A DNA stretch of 56,015 nucleotides from Nitrosomonas eutropha. Lineage in GTDB: Bacteria; Pseudomonadota; Gammaproteobacteria; Burkholderiales; Nitrosomonadaceae. The notes beneath the pieces are model-generated. The model searched no databases. It was not told where the DNA came from and saw only the letters and a program-made list of their open reading frames with translations. The DNA is taken from assembly GCF_003201195.1 (NCBI RefSeq), contig NZ_QICQ01000017.1, positions 1 to 56,015 of the forward strand. The letters run 5' to 3'. Both the position numbers and the translations under genes were made by a program. Shown in pieces: positions 41,993-54,061 of the stretch; the first letter of the stretch is position 1; every line of letters begins with the position of its first letter.

Positions 41993-42907
41993 CGCAGGTG
42001 GAGTGTGCTTCACCCTCTGCATAGCCGTCAGGTAAGCAATAATTTCTTCCAGAACCTTCTCTCGCTCCGGTATTTCTGCAGCTAGCGCCGGCATGGTCGT
42101 GTTGTAGCGTAGACTGGCCGGATCATCAATCCAGCGTTTCAGGTATTCTGGTTTGAAGTATTCGGTTACGCTGATAGGATAATTTAATTCAGGCGCTTTC
42201 CCTCCTCCTTGCCCGTTGATGGTATGGCACGCCATGCAATATTTGCGGAAATGTAGAAAACCACGTTTGACCTCAGCAGAAACACGCGCTGGAGGAAACA
42301 TTCCCGGGAAACGGGTGGCAAAAGCAGCGAGCTCAATGCCAATGATCTGATACGGCATATCAGCGGCGCCTTCTGCAAGCAGGATGGGGAATTTCAGGTT
42401 GTCCCATACCAGATAAACCGGCCCTAATTCCACCACTTCATGATTTTGCAGTGTGTTATCCAGTATAAAAGGGGAGCCGTCTGCGCTCGCAACGGCAAGA
42501 TAGGCGTCGTAAGCGAGAAATTTCGCCACCGGGATACTGGGCTGATAGCCATCTTTGCAGCTAAAGACAATCTCGTCTGCAGCTCTCCAGCCTTGTCCAA
42601 AAATTCGATCCAAAACGGGCTGTACAGGATAAGCCTTATATTGACGCTCCCTGCGCTCGTGCACTTCAAAAATATTCAATATTGTCTGCCTGCTAAAGGT
42701 ATTGAGTTCCTCTGGTTTTAGCAATTGGACGACGTTATCCTGATTTTTGAATTTGATGAAAGTATCCATTGCATCAGCTTGTGCATGCGCCAGATGGATA
42801 AGGCCGATCATTAAACACACACTCAGTATTAAGCATCTGCAATAAGGCGTAATGCAACTATGGTGATTGCAATGCCAGTTGAGAAAATGTTTTTGATCTC
42901 GTTCCAT
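41975..42907 (-). CDS. c-type cytochrome with N-terminal extension
   Basis: A 310-residue exported protein with a hydrophobic export segment around residues 25-42 (ILSVCLMIGLIHLAHAQA). The first half (about 45-200) contains CKDGYQPSIPVAKFLAYDAYLA, resembling the substrate domain of sulfite-oxidase-like proteins, though molybdenum ligands were not verified. The C-terminal half (about 210-300) is a cytochrome c domain with CMACH and a likely axial Met in YNTTMPALAAEIP. It starts right after the stop of the ABC exporter gene. It probably passes electrons in the periplasm; the partner is unknown. Confidence 0.75.
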   Translation of the reverse strand: MERDQKHFLNWHCNHHSCITPYCRCLILSVCLMIGLIHLAHAQADAMDTFIKFKNQDNVVQLLKPEELNTFSRQTILNIFEVHERRERQYKAYPVQPVLDRIFGQGWRAADEIVFSCKDGYQPSIPVAKFLAYDAYLAVASADGSPFILDNTLQNHEVVELGPVYLVWDNLKFPILLAEGAADMPYQIIGIELAAFATRFPGMFPPARVSAEVKRGFLHFRKYCMACHTINGQGGGKAPELNYPISVTEYFKPEYLKRWIDDPASLRYNTTMPALAAEIPEREKVLEEIIAYLTAMQRVKHTPPAKNSKK

Positions 42908-44698
42908 TTATTCAACCAGAAATCCGTTTGTCTGCCGGGTCCACAGCTGAGTGTAGGCACCATTGGCAGCCAGCAGTTCGGCATGGCTGCCGTCTTCAAT
43001 AATACGCCCGTGGCTAAATACCAGAATGCGATCCAGGTGTGCGATGGTGGAAAGGCGGTGAGCGACTACGATGACAGTTTTATTTTGCATAAGTGTATTC
43101 AGGCTGTTCTGGATGGCTTGTTCGGTCACGGAATCCAGGCTGGAAGTAGCCTCATCCATGATCAGAATCGGCGCATTCTTTACGATCACCCGGGCGATGG
43201 AAATACGTTGCCGCTGGCCGCCAGAGAGCTTTACACCACGCTCGCCCACTAGTGATTCATACTGACTGGGCATGCGCTCGATAAATTCATGCGCATCCGC
43301 GCCACGTGCCGCCAGTTCGATTTCTTCCTGGTTGGCATCAGGACGGCCATAGCGGATGTTTTCCAACAGTGTGCGGTGAAACAGCCCCGGATCTTGCGGA
43401 ATCAAGCTGATTTGTGCATGCAGAGATTGCTGGGTAATGTTCCGGATATCCTGGCCATCAATCAGAATACTGCCTTGTTGGGGATCATACAGCCGCAAAA
43501 TCAGATTCAGCAAGGTAGATTTACCAGAACCAGAATATCCTACCAGCCCAACACGCTGCCCGCCTTCAATCCGCAGATTGAGATTTTCAAATACCGGGCT
43601 GCCAGGAACATAGCTGAAGGTAACATCACGCAATTCAATACAACCCTGGGTAACTTGCAGCGGTTTTGCTCCAGGGGAATCAGTGATCTCGTGTTCACGC
43701 ACGATGGTGTACACCCCATTGGTGATATTGCCAATGTATTCAAACAGATCAATGAAACGACGGCTGATATTGCGCACTTCATTGATGATCAGCAATGAAA
43801 GGCTGATGCTCATCACAAAATCAGCGACCGATATCCGATCCCGCTGCCATAGCCATAGCGCAAACAGCAATGTTCCCACTTTGAGGATTAGTGCTAGCGA
43901 ATATTGAAACCAGAGGATTCTCTCGTTGGACCAGAGCCAACGTCGTGCCGCAGTAATTTCATTATTCAGAAAATTTTTTAGGTAATCGCGCTCAAAGCCC
44001 AGCATGGCAAACAGCCGCACACTGGCAAGATTGGTAACAGCATCTACCACTTTGCCAATTGTAATACTGCGTGCCTCGGCCGATTTATGCGCCAATGGCC
44101 GGCAACGTCGTGCCAGCTGATAAGAAATACTCAGAAAGAGTAATGCCCATACCAGCGTGAACAAGGCTAGCGGAATACTGGCATACCACAGCAGAGCGAC
44201 TGATACCGTCAGCGTGACGACAATCGGCAGAAAATCAAATACCAGTGTCCACAATGTCATGTTGACGCTAGTGGAAGTTTCCGAAATGCGGCTGGCCAGC
44301 GCACCGGCAAAATTATTGCTGAGAAAGCGATGCGAATGATGTTGCAGCCAGGCGTACAGCTCGCTGGTTACCTGCGCGCGCAAACGCGGAGCAACAACAA
44401 TCCGGCAAGAGGCGCTGGCACGGCTGAACAGCACTTCACTCAGGTTAAGCACGATGTAAAGCCCGAGTGGGAAGGCAACGGCGGTAAAGATCTGTTCCCG
44501 CACATTGATCGCATCCGTTACCCCGCCGACAATCTGTCCGATGGCATACGGCGTCAGAATACCGCTGGCCGAAGAACCGATTTCCAACAGCACAACCAGC
44601 GCACACCAGCCGGTGTAATGCCTGAAAAAATGCAGCAGAAAAGGAATCGGTTCGCCCGGCAACGCTGGTGCATGCGGGGAAAAGTGGGTTTCATTCAT
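42908..44698 (-). CDS. ABC exporter, fused membrane and ATPase domains
   Basis: A 596-residue half-transporter. Residues about 30-330 form a six-helix type-I exporter domain, and residues about 350-590 the ATPase with Walker [15 protein letters not shown], signature KLSGGQRQRISIARV, Walker B ILIMDEATSSLDS and switch AHRLSTI. It works as a dimer and resembles MsbA/MdlB-like exporters; the substrate is not evident. The following cytochrome c gene is directly adjacent and may be co-transcribed. There is no clear ribosome binding site at the annotated start. Confidence 0.88.
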   Translation of the reverse strand: MNETHFSPHAPALPGEPIPFLLHFFRHYTGWCALVVLLEIGSSASGILTPYAIGQIVGGVTDAINVREQIFTAVAFPLGLYIVLNLSEVLFSRASASCRIVVAPRLRAQVTSELYAWLQHHSHRFLSNNFAGALASRISETSTSVNMTLWTLVFDFLPIVVTLTVSVALLWYASIPLALFTLVWALLFLSISYQLARRCRPLAHKSAEARSITIGKVVDAVTNLASVRLFAMLGFERDYLKNFLNNEITAARRWLWSNERILWFQYSLALILKVGTLLFALWLWQRDRISVADFVMSISLSLLIINEVRNISRRFIDLFEYIGNITNGVYTIVREHEITDSPGAKPLQVTQGCIELRDVTFSYVPGSPVFENLNLRIEGGQRVGLVGYSGSGKSTLLNLILRLYDPQQGSILIDGQDIRNITQQSLHAQISLIPQDPGLFHRTLLENIRYGRPDANQEEIELAARGADAHEFIERMPSQYESLVGERGVKLSGGQRQRISIARVIVKNAPILIMDEATSSLDSVTEQAIQNSLNTLMQNKTVIVVAHRLSTIAHLDRILVFSHGRIIEDGSHAELLAANGAYTQLWTRQTNGFLVE

Positions 44699-44834
44699 CA
44701 GAAACGACAGGAAAAGAGTATTTGGGCCTCATGGTAATAAGATATGAGGCTTGTACAACTGACAAAGCAAGATGGCGATGTACAGATGCAGTGATCAAAC
44801 CAACTGACACGTTAGGGTCAGTGTGTGGAAGATA

Positions 44835-44872
44835 AAAACCGGAGCCCGGACGAGCGATAAGTTTGCCCGGGT
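44835..44872 (-). terminator. Possible terminator after ssb
   Basis: On the minus strand CCCGG pairs with CCGGG about 16 bases on, and a CCGG-GCT-CCGG motif is followed by TTTTTA. This lies 30 bases after the ssb stop. The stem is short. Confidence 0.4.
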
Positions 44873-44900
44873 TTATTTGCATTTACCTGATAGGTACTGG

Positions 44901-45368
44901 CTAAAACGGGATATCGTCTTCCATATCGTCAAAACCTGTGCTGCTACCTGTAGTGCCAGTTTTAGCAGGTGTGTTACTTGAATATTCGTTACCTTGGTCG
45001 GCTGGTGGATCATAGTTACCACCGCTGCCACCACCTGAGCGGCCACCAAGCATTTGCATACGGTCGGCGACGATTTCGGTGGTATAGCGTTCCACGTTGG
45101 ATTTATCAGTCCATTTGCGCGTTTGTAAGCGACCTTCGATATAAATCTGTGAGCCTTTTTTCAGATATTCTCCAGTAATCTCAGCCAGCTTGCCAAACAT
45201 AACGATCCGGTGCCATTCGGTGCGCTCCTGTTTCTCGCCCCCCTTGTCTTTCCAGGTATCGGTAGTGGCAATATTCAGATTTGCCATGGCATCGCCGCTG
45301 GGCATGTAACGGATTTCCGGATCGCGGCCAAGATTGCCAATCAACATAACTTTATTTAGTGAAGCCAT
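44901..45368 (-). CDS. ssb: Single-stranded DNA-binding protein
   Basis: SSB coats single-stranded DNA in replication and repair. The 155-residue protein has the OB fold (about 1-110, starting [21 protein letters not shown], with [20 protein letters not shown]), a Gly/Asn-rich linker (110-145) and the acidic tip DDMEDDIPF that recruits partners. It starts one base after the stop of the MFS gene and is divergent from uvrA beyond that gene. Confidence 0.96.
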   Translation of the reverse strand: MASLNKVMLIGNLGRDPEIRYMPSGDAMANLNIATTDTWKDKGGEKQERTEWHRIVMFGKLAEITGEYLKKGSQIYIEGRLQTRKWTDKSNVERYTTEIVADRMQMLGGRSGGGSGGNYDPPADQGNEYSSNTPAKTGTTGSSTGFDDMEDDIPF

Positions 45369-46775
45369 TTATCTATTTCCTTCCAATAACTGAACCACTT
45401 TTTCTTCATCAAAACCCTTGAGATCAACCTTCAGATAAGCCACCTGTTCATTGGCCAGTACAAGCGCCTCATATACTCCCGGCAGGGCTGCCAATTCGCG
45501 TGATAAGGCATTGGCCTGTTCGGAATTCATTTCTCCAACCTGATACATTTTGGAACGGACAGCTGCCGGTGCCTGCATGGTGGTGGCCAGTATCAACCAA
45601 ATAATCAACAACCCGCTGCACATGATCGCCATGGCGTAAAAGCCAAAATGCTGGAACAAGTAACCGCCCAAGGCGGAGCCAACAAACGCACCTAGAAACT
45701 GGGTGCTGCTGTAAACGCCAATGGCAGTTCCCTTGGCACCAACGGGTGCAATTTTAGAGATCAGTGAGGGCAGTGTTGCTTCGAGCAGATTAAACGCGGT
45801 GAAAAAGACCAGTAACGCGAAAACCAGTCCCCAAAAGGAAGTGTTGAAGATCGCCAGTAACACCTGTGCCAGTAACAATAACGCCACAGCAGCAATGAAA
45901 ACCGGTTTCATCCGGGCTTTTTTCTCGGCATAAATAATGGCAGGCACCATCAATATCACCGCGCCTACCATGACGGGCAAATAAACTTGCCAGTGGTGGG
46001 CAGCGGCCAGGCCGGTTTCCCGCAGGGATACTGGTACCACCAGCCAGAGTGCCATCAGGACCGCATGCAGGGCAAAAATCCCATAGTTCAATCGCAGCAG
46101 TTGCGGATCACGTAACACGTTACCAAAGCGGCTGGTAGTAACCTCGGTGTCCGAGTGAAAACGGCTGATAACCGGATCAGGTACTACCTTGTACACGACC
46201 AGCATTGCCAATATGGCCAGACAGCCGGTAATGGCGAAAATACCCGGGACGCCGACCCATTGATTCAGGATAGGCGCAGATATCAGTGACAGTGCGAATA
46301 CTGCGCCGATGCTGACTCCAATCATTGCCATCGCCTTGGTGCGATGTTCTTCCCGTGTCAAATCAGCTGCCAGCGCCATGACTGCGGCTGAAATAGCACC
46401 GGCACCCTGGATGACGCGCCCGAAAATAACCCAGTAAATATCGGTTGCTGATGCTGCGACAAAACTGCCCACGGCAAACAGGATCAGGCCGAGATACACC
46501 ACCGGCTTGCGCCCGATGCGATCAGACAGCCAGCCGAATGGAATCTGCAGAATCGCCTGCGTCAATCCGTAAGCACCCAGCGCGATACCGATCAGCGTGT
46601 AACTGTCTCCTCCTGGCAGATCTTTGGCGAAAAAAGTAAAAACCGGAAGAATAATGAACAGACCGAACATGCGAAGTGCATAGACGCCTGCCAGACTGAT
46701 GGATGCGCGCAGCTCCACCCGGGACATTTTTTCAGGAAGTTTGGTTGCTGTTCTGGATGCAGGTGTTGCGGACAT
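45369..46775 (-). CDS. MFS transporter, YajR-like, with C-terminal domain
   Basis: A 468-residue major facilitator protein with 12 helices (about 25-405). Motif A is seen as [13 protein letters not shown]. The C-terminal 60 residues ([34 protein letters not shown]) form an extra ferredoxin-like domain as in YajR. The substrate is unknown. It precedes ssb directly and is divergent from uvrA with 74 bases between the starts. Confidence 0.85.
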   Translation of the reverse strand: MSATPASRTATKLPEKMSRVELRASISLAGVYALRMFGLFIILPVFTFFAKDLPGGDSYTLIGIALGAYGLTQAILQIPFGWLSDRIGRKPVVYLGLILFAVGSFVAASATDIYWVIFGRVIQGAGAISAAVMALAADLTREEHRTKAMAMIGVSIGAVFALSLISAPILNQWVGVPGIFAITGCLAILAMLVVYKVVPDPVISRFHSDTEVTTSRFGNVLRDPQLLRLNYGIFALHAVLMALWLVVPVSLRETGLAAAHHWQVYLPVMVGAVILMVPAIIYAEKKARMKPVFIAAVALLLLAQVLLAIFNTSFWGLVFALLVFFTAFNLLEATLPSLISKIAPVGAKGTAIGVYSSTQFLGAFVGSALGGYLFQHFGFYAMAIMCSGLLIIWLILATTMQAPAAVRSKMYQVGEMNSEQANALSRELAALPGVYEALVLANEQVAYLKVDLKGFDEEKVVQLLEGNR

Positions 46776-46849
46776 GAAGCGTAATTGTGAATTGTGATAA
46801 AAGCGGGAAGTTGGGTATATTATCAGGTTGACTCTTTCTTAGGTAGCCG

Positions 46850-49687
46850 ATGGAATTCATCAGGATCCGTGGTGCACGGACACATAATCTTAAAAACGTA
46901 GACCTTGATCTGCCGCGCAACCGGCTGATTGTGATCACAGGGCTATCCGGCTCCGGCAAATCTTCGCTGGCTTTCGATACGCTGTATGCGGAAGGCCAGC
47001 GGCGTTATGTTGAATCACTTTCTGCGTATGCACGGCAGTTTTTGCAATTGATGGAAAAACCGGATGTCGATCTGATCGAAGGGTTATCACCCGCCATTTC
47101 CATTGAGCAAAAAGCCACTTCGCACAACCCGCGTTCCACCGTGGGGACAGTCACCGAAATACATGATTATCTGCGCTTGCTGTTTGCCCGAACGGGAGAA
47201 CCGCATTGCCCGGAGCATGGCATTGCGCTGGCGGCACAAAGTGTTTCGCAAATGGTTGATCAGGTACTGGCATTGCCGGCAGATACCCGGTTGATGATTC
47301 TTTCACCAGTAATAACCGGGCGCAAGGGCGAACAGCTGGAATTGTTTGATCAGCTGCGTTCGCAAGGATTCGTGCGCGTCCGGCTGGATGGGGAAGTGCA
47401 TGATATCGACGCCCTGCCGAAGTTGCAGAAAAATAGGAAGCATACGATCGAAGTGGTGATAGATCGTCTCAAGATTTCACTGGAGATCAAACAGCGCTTA
47501 GCAGAATCTTTTGAAACAGCCTTGCACTATGCTGAAGGCAAGGCAATAGCGGTAGAAATGGATACCGGTAAGGAATACCTATTCTCTGCCAGATTCAGTT
47601 GTCCGGTATGTAGCTATGCCTTATCCGAGCTTGAACCGCGTCTATTTTCCTTCAATAATCCTGCTGGTGCGTGTCATCGCTGTGACGGGCTGGGGCAGAT
47701 CACTTTTTTCGATCCGGCGCGGGTGGTGGCTTTTCCGTATTTATCACTGGCCACAGGCGCTATCAAAAGTTGGGATCGGCGTAATCAGTTCTATTTCCAG
47801 ATGTTGCAGGCAGTGGCAACGCATTACCACTTCAATCTTGAAGTTCCATTCGAGCAATTGAGTGAGGCTGCACAACAGGTTGTGTTGTATGGTTCCGGCA
47901 AGGAAAAAGTCACCTTTACTTACTTCAATGAGCAAGGCAAAGCCAATCAGCAAACGCATGTGTTCGAGGGCATTATCCCCAGCCTGGAGCGCCGTTATCG
48001 GGAAACTGAATCACAAACTGTACGCGAAGAGCTGGCCAAATTTATCAATGCGCGCGTCTGTCCGGAATGTGAAGGTACACGCCTGCGCCGTGAAGCCCGC
48101 CACGTTACAGTGAATGGTGAGACAATTTTTGCAATCAGTGCCTGGCCACTGCGGCAGGCCAAACAGTTTTTTGATGAAATGAAGCTGGAAGGCCATAAGC
48201 AGGCCATCGCAGAGCGTATTGTCAAGGAAATATCCAGCCGTCTGCAGTTTCTCAACAATGTCGGGCTGGACTATCTTTCACTTAATCGATCCGCCGATAC
48301 GCTTTCCGGCGGAGAGGCGCAGCGTATTCGCCTTGCCAGCCAGATCGGCTCTGGCTTGACCGGTGTCATGTATGTGCTGGATGAACCTTCGATTGGTCTG
48401 CATCAGCGTGATAATGAACGTTTACTGGAAACCCTCAAACATCTACGCGATCTCGGCAATAGCGTTATCGTGGTGGAGCATGATCAGGACGCCATCCTGC
48501 TGGCAGATCATGTCGTCGATATGGGCCCCGGCGCCGGTGAACATGGTGGACGTGTGGTTGCAGAAGGCACGCCCGCAGCGATTCAGGAAAATCCTGCCTC
48601 ATTGACCGGGCAGTATCTTTCCGGAAAGTTAGCCATTGCTATCCCAGCTGCGCGTACACCTCCTGATCCGGAAAGAATACTGATCATACGCGGAGCAAGT
48701 GGTAACAATCTCAAACAGGTTGCGCTTGATTTACCGGTCGGACTGCTGGTGTGTGTGACGGGTGTTTCAGGCTCGGGAAAATCCACTTTGATTAACGATA
48801 CGCTGTATCGCGCTGTGGCGCGGCATTTGTACGGCAGCTTGACTGACCCGGCGGCTTACCGGGAAATTGATGGGCTGGGCTTTTTCGATAAGGTGATTGA
48901 TATCAACCAAAGCCCGATCGGACGTACTCCCCGTTCCAATCCCGCCACCTACACCGGCCTGTTCACCCCGGTGCGTGAATTATTCGCCGGTGTGCCGCAA
49001 GCCAGAGAACGCGGTTATCTGCCAGGCCGATTTTCGTTTAATGTCAAAGGCGGACGCTGTGAAGCCTGCCAGGGGGATGGTGTCATTAAGGTGGAAATGC
49101 ATTTTTTGCCGGATATTTATGTTGCCTGCGATGTGTGTCATGGACAGCGTTACAACCGGGAAACATTGGAGATTCAATACAAAGGTAAAAATATCCACGA
49201 AATTCTGCAAATGACCGTTGAAAACGCACATATATTTTTTGAAGCAGTGCCGGTGATTGCCCGCAAGCTGCAAACCTTGCTGGATGTGGGACTGGGATAT
49301 ATCACGCTGGGACAATCTGCCACCACGCTATCTGGTGGTGAGGCGCAGCGCGTTAAACTTTCTCTGGAATTATCCAAACGTGATACTGGCCGCACACTCT
49401 ATATTCTGGATGAGCCGACGACTGGTCTGCATTTTCAGGATATCGATCTGTTGCTCAAAGTGCTACACCGCCTGCGTGATAACGGGAATACTGTGGTTAT
49501 TATCGAACATAATCTGGACGTTATTAAAACGGCTGACTGGATTATTGATCTTGGTCCGGAAGGTGGTGCCGGAGGCGGTAGAATCATCGCCGAGGGCACA
49601 CCGGAAGCCGTGGCAGCGATGCCTGGCAGTTTTACCGGACAGTTTCTCCAGCCATTGCTTTCCAGTACTACCCAAACCTCTTCATGA
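46850..49687 (+). CDS. uvrA: Excinuclease ABC subunit A
   Basis: UvrA recognises damage in nucleotide excision repair and loads UvrB. The 945-residue protein has two ABC ATPase modules: first Walker [16 protein letters not shown] and signature [19 protein letters not shown], second Walker [16 protein letters not shown] and [16 protein letters not shown]. Zinc-binding cysteines are seen in [18 protein letters not shown] and [17 protein letters not shown]. No LexA-type CTGT-N8-ACAG box was seen in the short upstream region. The stop overlaps the next start by four bases. Confidence 0.97.
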   Translation: MEFIRIRGARTHNLKNVDLDLPRNRLIVITGLSGSGKSSLAFDTLYAEGQRRYVESLSAYARQFLQLMEKPDVDLIEGLSPAISIEQKATSHNPRSTVGTVTEIHDYLRLLFARTGEPHCPEHGIALAAQSVSQMVDQVLALPADTRLMILSPVITGRKGEQLELFDQLRSQGFVRVRLDGEVHDIDALPKLQKNRKHTIEVVIDRLKISLEIKQRLAESFETALHYAEGKAIAVEMDTGKEYLFSARFSCPVCSYALSELEPRLFSFNNPAGACHRCDGLGQITFFDPARVVAFPYLSLATGAIKSWDRRNQFYFQMLQAVATHYHFNLEVPFEQLSEAAQQVVLYGSGKEKVTFTYFNEQGKANQQTHVFEGIIPSLERRYRETESQTVREELAKFINARVCPECEGTRLRREARHVTVNGETIFAISAWPLRQAKQFFDEMKLEGHKQAIAERIVKEISSRLQFLNNVGLDYLSLNRSADTLSGGEAQRIRLASQIGSGLTGVMYVLDEPSIGLHQRDNERLLETLKHLRDLGNSVIVVEHDQDAILLADHVVDMGPGAGEHGGRVVAEGTPAAIQENPASLTGQYLSGKLAIAIPAARTPPDPERILIIRGASGNNLKQVALDLPVGLLVCVTGVSGSGKSTLINDTLYRAVARHLYGSLTDPAAYREIDGLGFFDKVIDINQSPIGRTPRSNPATYTGLFTPVRELFAGVPQARERGYLPGRFSFNVKGGRCEACQGDGVIKVEMHFLPDIYVACDVCHGQRYNRETLEIQYKGKNIHEILQMTVENAHIFFEAVPVIARKLQTLLDVGLGYITLGQSATTLSGGEAQRVKLSLELSKRDTGRTLYILDEPTTGLHFQDIDLLLKVLHRLRDNGNTVVIIEHNLDVIKTADWIIDLGPEGGAGGGRIIAEGTPEAVAAMPGSFTGQFLQPLLSSTTQTSS

Positions 49688-50955
49688 ATCCGCGCGAACT
49701 TCTGCTTGATAGTTTTCATGCTGCTGTTAATGCAGCTGATCCGCTGAAAATTGTGCCTTGTCATCTGCCTGAACCGCCACGCGGGAACACGCTGGTGGTT
49801 GGTGCTGGCAAAGCGGCTGCCGCCATGGCGCGCGCAGTGGAAGAGAACTGGCCAGCAGATCATCCCCTGGAAGGGATTGTGGTGACGCCTTATGGTCATG
49901 GTCTGGCGACGAACAACATCATGGTGATTGAGGCCAGTCATCCGGTACCGGATACACAAGGTGAAATGGCAGCCCGCGCCATGCTGGAATCGGCACGCAT
50001 ACTCACGCCAAATGATCTGCTGCTGGGACTGTTCAGTGGCGGGGGGTCCAGTCTGCTGTCTGCGCCCATTCCCGGAGTAACGCTGGATGAACTGAAATCA
50101 ATTACCCGCCAGTTATTGCGTTGTGGCGCGGCAATCCAGGAAATCAATATCGTGCGCAAGCATTTATCTGTCGTACTGGGTGGCAGATTGGCAGCCGCCA
50201 GCCGGGCATCGGTACACAGTCTGATCATCTCGGATGTCACCGATAACGATCCTTCCTCCATCGCATCCGGACCCTGTGCGCCAGATCCCTCCACCTGGCA
50301 GGATGTGCTGGCACTGATAGAGCGTTATGCAATTAACATTGCTCCGCAAACCATGGGAATCCTGCAGAAAAATGTCAATACAGGCAGTAACGAAACCCCC
50401 AAACTAGGCGATCCGGTTTTCAGGAACGTGAAAAACCGGATAATCGCTACGGCGCGGCAATCACTCGCGGCGGCTGCACAGTTTTTTCGTGCACAAGGCA
50501 TTACACCGCTGATTCTCGGTGACACCGTAACCGGGGAGGCAAAGGAAATCGCCAAAATGCATGCGGCCATCGCACGGGAAGTACGCCATTACAGCAACCC
50601 GTTTAAACCGCCTGTAGCCTTGATTTCCGGTGGAGAAACCACGGTAACGGTAACAGGTTCTGGCAGGGGCGGGCGCAATGCCGAGTTTCTGCTCTCGCTC
50701 GCCATCGCACTCAATGGACTGGAAGAAGTTTACGCATTGGCTTGCGATACTGACGGAATCGACGGCAACGGAACCAACGCCGGTGCAGTAATCACACCAG
50801 ATACCCTCAATCGAGTAGAGCAGGCCGACGTTAATCCAGTAAGATTGCTTGATGACAATGATGCCTGGACTTTCTTTGACCAACTGGATGATCTGATTGT
50901 CACCGGCCCAACCCGCACCAATGTTAATGACTACCGGGTTGTTCTGGTTTTGTAG
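49684..50955 (+). CDS. Glycerate 2-kinase (DUF4147/MOFRL family)
   Basis: A 423-residue protein of the glycerate kinase family long annotated as hydroxypyruvate reductase (TtuD). It has the N-terminal [17 protein letters not shown] and [19 protein letters not shown], and the C-terminal MOFRL domain with [20 protein letters not shown] and [16 protein letters not shown]. It phosphorylates glycerate to 2-phosphoglycerate, which enolase (eno in this window) can use; in autotrophs this recovers carbon from glycolate. It overlaps uvrA by ATGA, so it is co-transcribed with a DNA repair gene. Confidence 0.88.
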   Translation: MNPRELLLDSFHAAVNAADPLKIVPCHLPEPPRGNTLVVGAGKAAAAMARAVEENWPADHPLEGIVVTPYGHGLATNNIMVIEASHPVPDTQGEMAARAMLESARILTPNDLLLGLFSGGGSSLLSAPIPGVTLDELKSITRQLLRCGAAIQEINIVRKHLSVVLGGRLAAASRASVHSLIISDVTDNDPSSIASGPCAPDPSTWQDVLALIERYAINIAPQTMGILQKNVNTGSNETPKLGDPVFRNVKNRIIATARQSLAAAAQFFRAQGITPLILGDTVTGEAKEIAKMHAAIAREVRHYSNPFKPPVALISGGETTVTVTGSGRGGRNAEFLLSLAIALNGLEEVYALACDTDGIDGNGTNAGAVITPDTLNRVEQADVNPVRLLDDNDAWTFFDQLDDLIVTGPTRTNVNDYRVVLVL

Positions 50956-50997
50956 CTCTAAATATTGGATAGGTTTATGTCTTGGTACATGAATCAA

Positions 50998-51029
50998 GTA
51001 TCCGGCCCACTGGAAAAAGGGCTGGATAC
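50998..51029. terminator. Hairpin between convergent glycerate kinase and acnA
   Basis: GTATCCGGCCC (50998-51008) pairs with GGGCTGGATAC (51019-51029), an 11-bp stem with one G-U wobble on the plus strand, around a 10-base loop. It sits 42 bases after the kinase stop. No T-run follows on either side. Confidence 0.5.
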
Positions 51030-51075
51030 CCAGGACATCAAATCCTGTAGAGATACCTACTGGTTTTAAAGCAAT

Positions 51076-53919
51076 TTACGCGTAAGTTTTTCTTAACACA
51101 TACTGCAAAATGCCGCCGTGACGGTAGTAATCCACTTCAATCGCGGTATCGATACGGCTGCGTAATCTGACTTCCCGGCGCGAACCATCCTGGCTGTGAA
51201 TGACCAGTGTAATTTCTTGTTGCGGTTGAAGATCACCCAGCCCCAGAATATCAAATCGTTCATCGCCCTGAATACCCAGAGAAGCCATGCTATCCCCTTC
51301 TTTGAATTGCAGCGGGAGCACGCCCATGCCAATCAGGTTGCTGCGGTGGATACGTTCGTAACTCTCCGCGATTACTGCTTTGACGCCCAACAATTGTGGG
51401 CCTTTAGCTGCCCAATCACGGCTTGAACCAGCGCCATATTCTTTACCGGCAAATACTATGGTTGGTATGCCATCCTGAATATACTGCATGGCTGCATCAA
51501 AGATACTCATTTCCTTCCCGTCACGATCGCCATCGTTATAGTACAACGTAACGCTGCCTTCACTGCCAGGCACCATCAGATTTCTGATACGCACATTAGC
51601 AAATGTGCCGCGCATCATGACGCGATGATCCCCTCGACGCGAGCCATAACTATTGAAATCTGCCCGGGCAACGCCATGTGCCAGTAAATATTGCCCTGCA
51701 GGCGAAGATTCCATGATGGCGCCGGCAGGGCTGATATGGTCGGTTGTAACTGAATTACCGAGAATTGCCAGCGTACGTGCGCCATGAATGGCATCTGGCG
51801 CCTTGGTTTGATCTATTTCCAGGGAAAAATCTTCAAAAAAGGGTGGTTCGGCGATGTAAGTGGAATCCGGCCAGTCATACAACTTACCGGTAGCCGAGGT
51901 GATATCGTTCCAAAGTGTATGATCCCGAGTGAAATCACTGTATAAGCGACGGAAAGTTTCCGCCTGGGTCGCAAATTTCATCATGGATTCGATTTCTACG
52001 TTAGTTGGCCAGATATCGCGCAACCAAACAGGTTTGCCATCTTTATCCTCTCCCAGTGGTTCGCTTGTCGGATCCCTCAGTACCGTTCCAGCAATAGCAT
52101 AGGCCACCACCAGTGGAGGAGATGCAAGAAAGTTGGCGCGAATATTGGAGTGAATCCTCGCCTCGAAATTGCGGTTACCGGATAATACCGCTGCGCATAC
52201 CAGATCATCCTTGACAACGGTTTCTTCGATCACTTTTCGCAGTGGTCCTGAGTTTCCGATACAGGTTGTGCAACCATAACCGGCCACGTTAAAACCGAGC
52301 TGTTCAAGATAAGGTAACAAACCGGCAGTACGAAGATACTCTGTAACGACACGTGATCCAGGTGCAAGTGAAGTCTTGATATGTTTTTTGACTGCCAGGC
52401 CTTTTTCCACTGCCTTTTTTGCCAGTAAACCGGCAGCAATTAGCACACTTGGATTGGAAGTATTGGTGCAGGAAGTAATGGCAGCAATCAGTATGTCACC
52501 GTGGCGCAACTCGATTGGTTGGATCGGTGTGCCGTTGGTGGCAGTTTGAGGGGTAGGGCGGTTATTGGCCATCTCGACCACATTGCGCGCACTTCCAGGT
52601 AGTAATGCAGATTCACTTTGACTGCTGTCGGGTGCAACGCAAAGGTTGGATTGTGCATGATTGTCGCGGGTGGTATAAGTATTTCCCAATACTTCTGCCG
52701 CTTTGCCGTAGCCATTTTCCTTGATAGGTTTGCTGAATAATTCAGTGAAAGTAGATTTTAGATCTTTGAGTGCAATGCGATCCTGCGGGCGCTTCGGCCC
52801 AGCCAATGAAGGTGTGATAGTACTTAGATCTAAGGCGAGCTCCTGGCTGTAATCGATATCCCCATGGCGTGGCATGCCGAACAGCCCTTGCGCCTTGAAA
52901 TAGCGTTCGAAAGCATCGATTTCTTCTTCTGTACGACCGGTATATCGGAAATAGGCAAGTGTTGCATCATCTACTGGAAAAAAGCCCATGGTTGCACCGT
53001 ATTCAGGAGCCATGTTGGCAATCGTGGCGCGATCCGGCAGACTCAGCAAAGTAACACCTTCACCGAAAAATTCAACAAACTTGCCCACTACATTGGCTCT
53101 CCGTAGCATTTCTGTGACTGTCAGCACTAGATCAGTCGCGGTAACTCCCTCCTGCAGATGCCCTGTTAGATTGACGCCGACTACATCTGGCGTCAGGAAA
53201 TAGATCGGTTGCCCAAGCATACCCGCTTCGGCTTCGATTCCTCCCACCCCCCATCCCACCACGCCAATACCGTTGATCATTGTGGTATGTGAATCAGTTC
53301 CAACCAGTGTATCCGGATAAATAAATCCATCCTTTTGATGTACGCCACGCGCAAGATATTCCAGATTGACCTGATGCACGATACCAATTCCGGGAGGAAC
53401 CACGCCGAATGTATCGAATGCTTGCATACCCCATTTAATGAACTGGTAGCGTTCCCGATTGCGCTGGAATTCGATTTCCATGTTCCGTGCGAGTGCTTGG
53501 CTATCACCGTAATAATCTATCTGAATTGAATGATCCACCACCAGATCTACCGGTACTAGCGGTTCGATCAACTCCGGATTTTTTCCCAATCTCTTGGCTA
53601 CACTGCGCATCGCGGCCAGATCAACCAACAACGGTATCCCGGTGAAATCTTGTAATACGATACGCGCCACGACAAACGGTATTTCCTGAGTGCGTTCTGC
53701 TCTTGGCTGCCAACTAGCAAGTTGTTTGACATGAGCCTCAGTGATTTTCTTGTCATCGTAATTGCGCAAAATAGATTCCAGTATGATCCGGATGGAAACT
53801 GGCAAACGCGAGATGGTTCCCAGCCCGGCTGCTTCAAGCGCAGGAAGCGAATAAAACTGGATTGTTTCACCGTTAGATAGAGGTAACGTACTTAAGCTAT
53901 TGAATAAATTGTGGGCCAT
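51076..53919 (-). CDS. acnA: Aconitate hydratase A
   Basis: AcnA converts citrate to isocitrate in the TCA cycle with a 4Fe-4S cluster. The 947-residue protein starts at ATG 53919 (MAHNLFNSL) behind AAGGAAC, though the frame opens 34 codons earlier. Visible are [20 protein letters not shown], the cluster cysteines in [14 protein letters not shown] and [13 protein letters not shown], and the swivel-domain [17 protein letters not shown]. Cluster and active-site residues are intact. It is divergent from the mutarotase gene, with 142 bases between the starts. Confidence 0.96.
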   Translation of the reverse strand: MAHNLFNSLSTLPLSNGETIQFYSLPALEAAGLGTISRLPVSIRIILESILRNYDDKKITEAHVKQLASWQPRAERTQEIPFVVARIVLQDFTGIPLLVDLAAMRSVAKRLGKNPELIEPLVPVDLVVDHSIQIDYYGDSQALARNMEIEFQRNRERYQFIKWGMQAFDTFGVVPPGIGIVHQVNLEYLARGVHQKDGFIYPDTLVGTDSHTTMINGIGVVGWGVGGIEAEAGMLGQPIYFLTPDVVGVNLTGHLQEGVTATDLVLTVTEMLRRANVVGKFVEFFGEGVTLLSLPDRATIANMAPEYGATMGFFPVDDATLAYFRYTGRTEEEIDAFERYFKAQGLFGMPRHGDIDYSQELALDLSTITPSLAGPKRPQDRIALKDLKSTFTELFSKPIKENGYGKAAEVLGNTYTTRDNHAQSNLCVAPDSSQSESALLPGSARNVVEMANNRPTPQTATNGTPIQPIELRHGDILIAAITSCTNTSNPSVLIAAGLLAKKAVEKGLAVKKHIKTSLAPGSRVVTEYLRTAGLLPYLEQLGFNVAGYGCTTCIGNSGPLRKVIEETVVKDDLVCAAVLSGNRNFEARIHSNIRANFLASPPLVVAYAIAGTVLRDPTSEPLGEDKDGKPVWLRDIWPTNVEIESMMKFATQAETFRRLYSDFTRDHTLWNDITSATGKLYDWPDSTYIAEPPFFEDFSLEIDQTKAPDAIHGARTLAILGNSVTTDHISPAGAIMESSPAGQYLLAHGVARADFNSYGSRRGDHRVMMRGTFANVRIRNLMVPGSEGSVTLYYNDGDRDGKEMSIFDAAMQYIQDGIPTIVFAGKEYGAGSSRDWAAKGPQLLGVKAVIAESYERIHRSNLIGMGVLPLQFKEGDSMASLGIQGDERFDILGLGDLQPQQEITLVIHSQDGSRREVRLRSRIDTAIEVDYYRHGGILQYVLRKTYA

Positions 53920-54061
53920 GATGGTTCCTTGAATAAGAGACGACGGGCATTTTGTATTTATGCAGTAACCGTTTAAGTTTATCATTCGCCACTGGCTGCA
54001 ACCAAATACTTGACCTGACACCGATGGTTACAGCTTTTTTGTATTTTTAAACGGGAGAATA

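Noticed and set aside
46776..46849. LexA box upstream of uvrA
   Set aside because: No CTGT-N8-ACAG or close variant is visible in the 74-base spacer.
50977..51069. A 30-codon open frame starting MSWYMNQVSGPLEKG after the glycerate kinase gene
   Set aside because: It overlaps a strong 11-bp hairpin between convergent genes, has only a weak ribosome binding site and resembles no known protein clearly.
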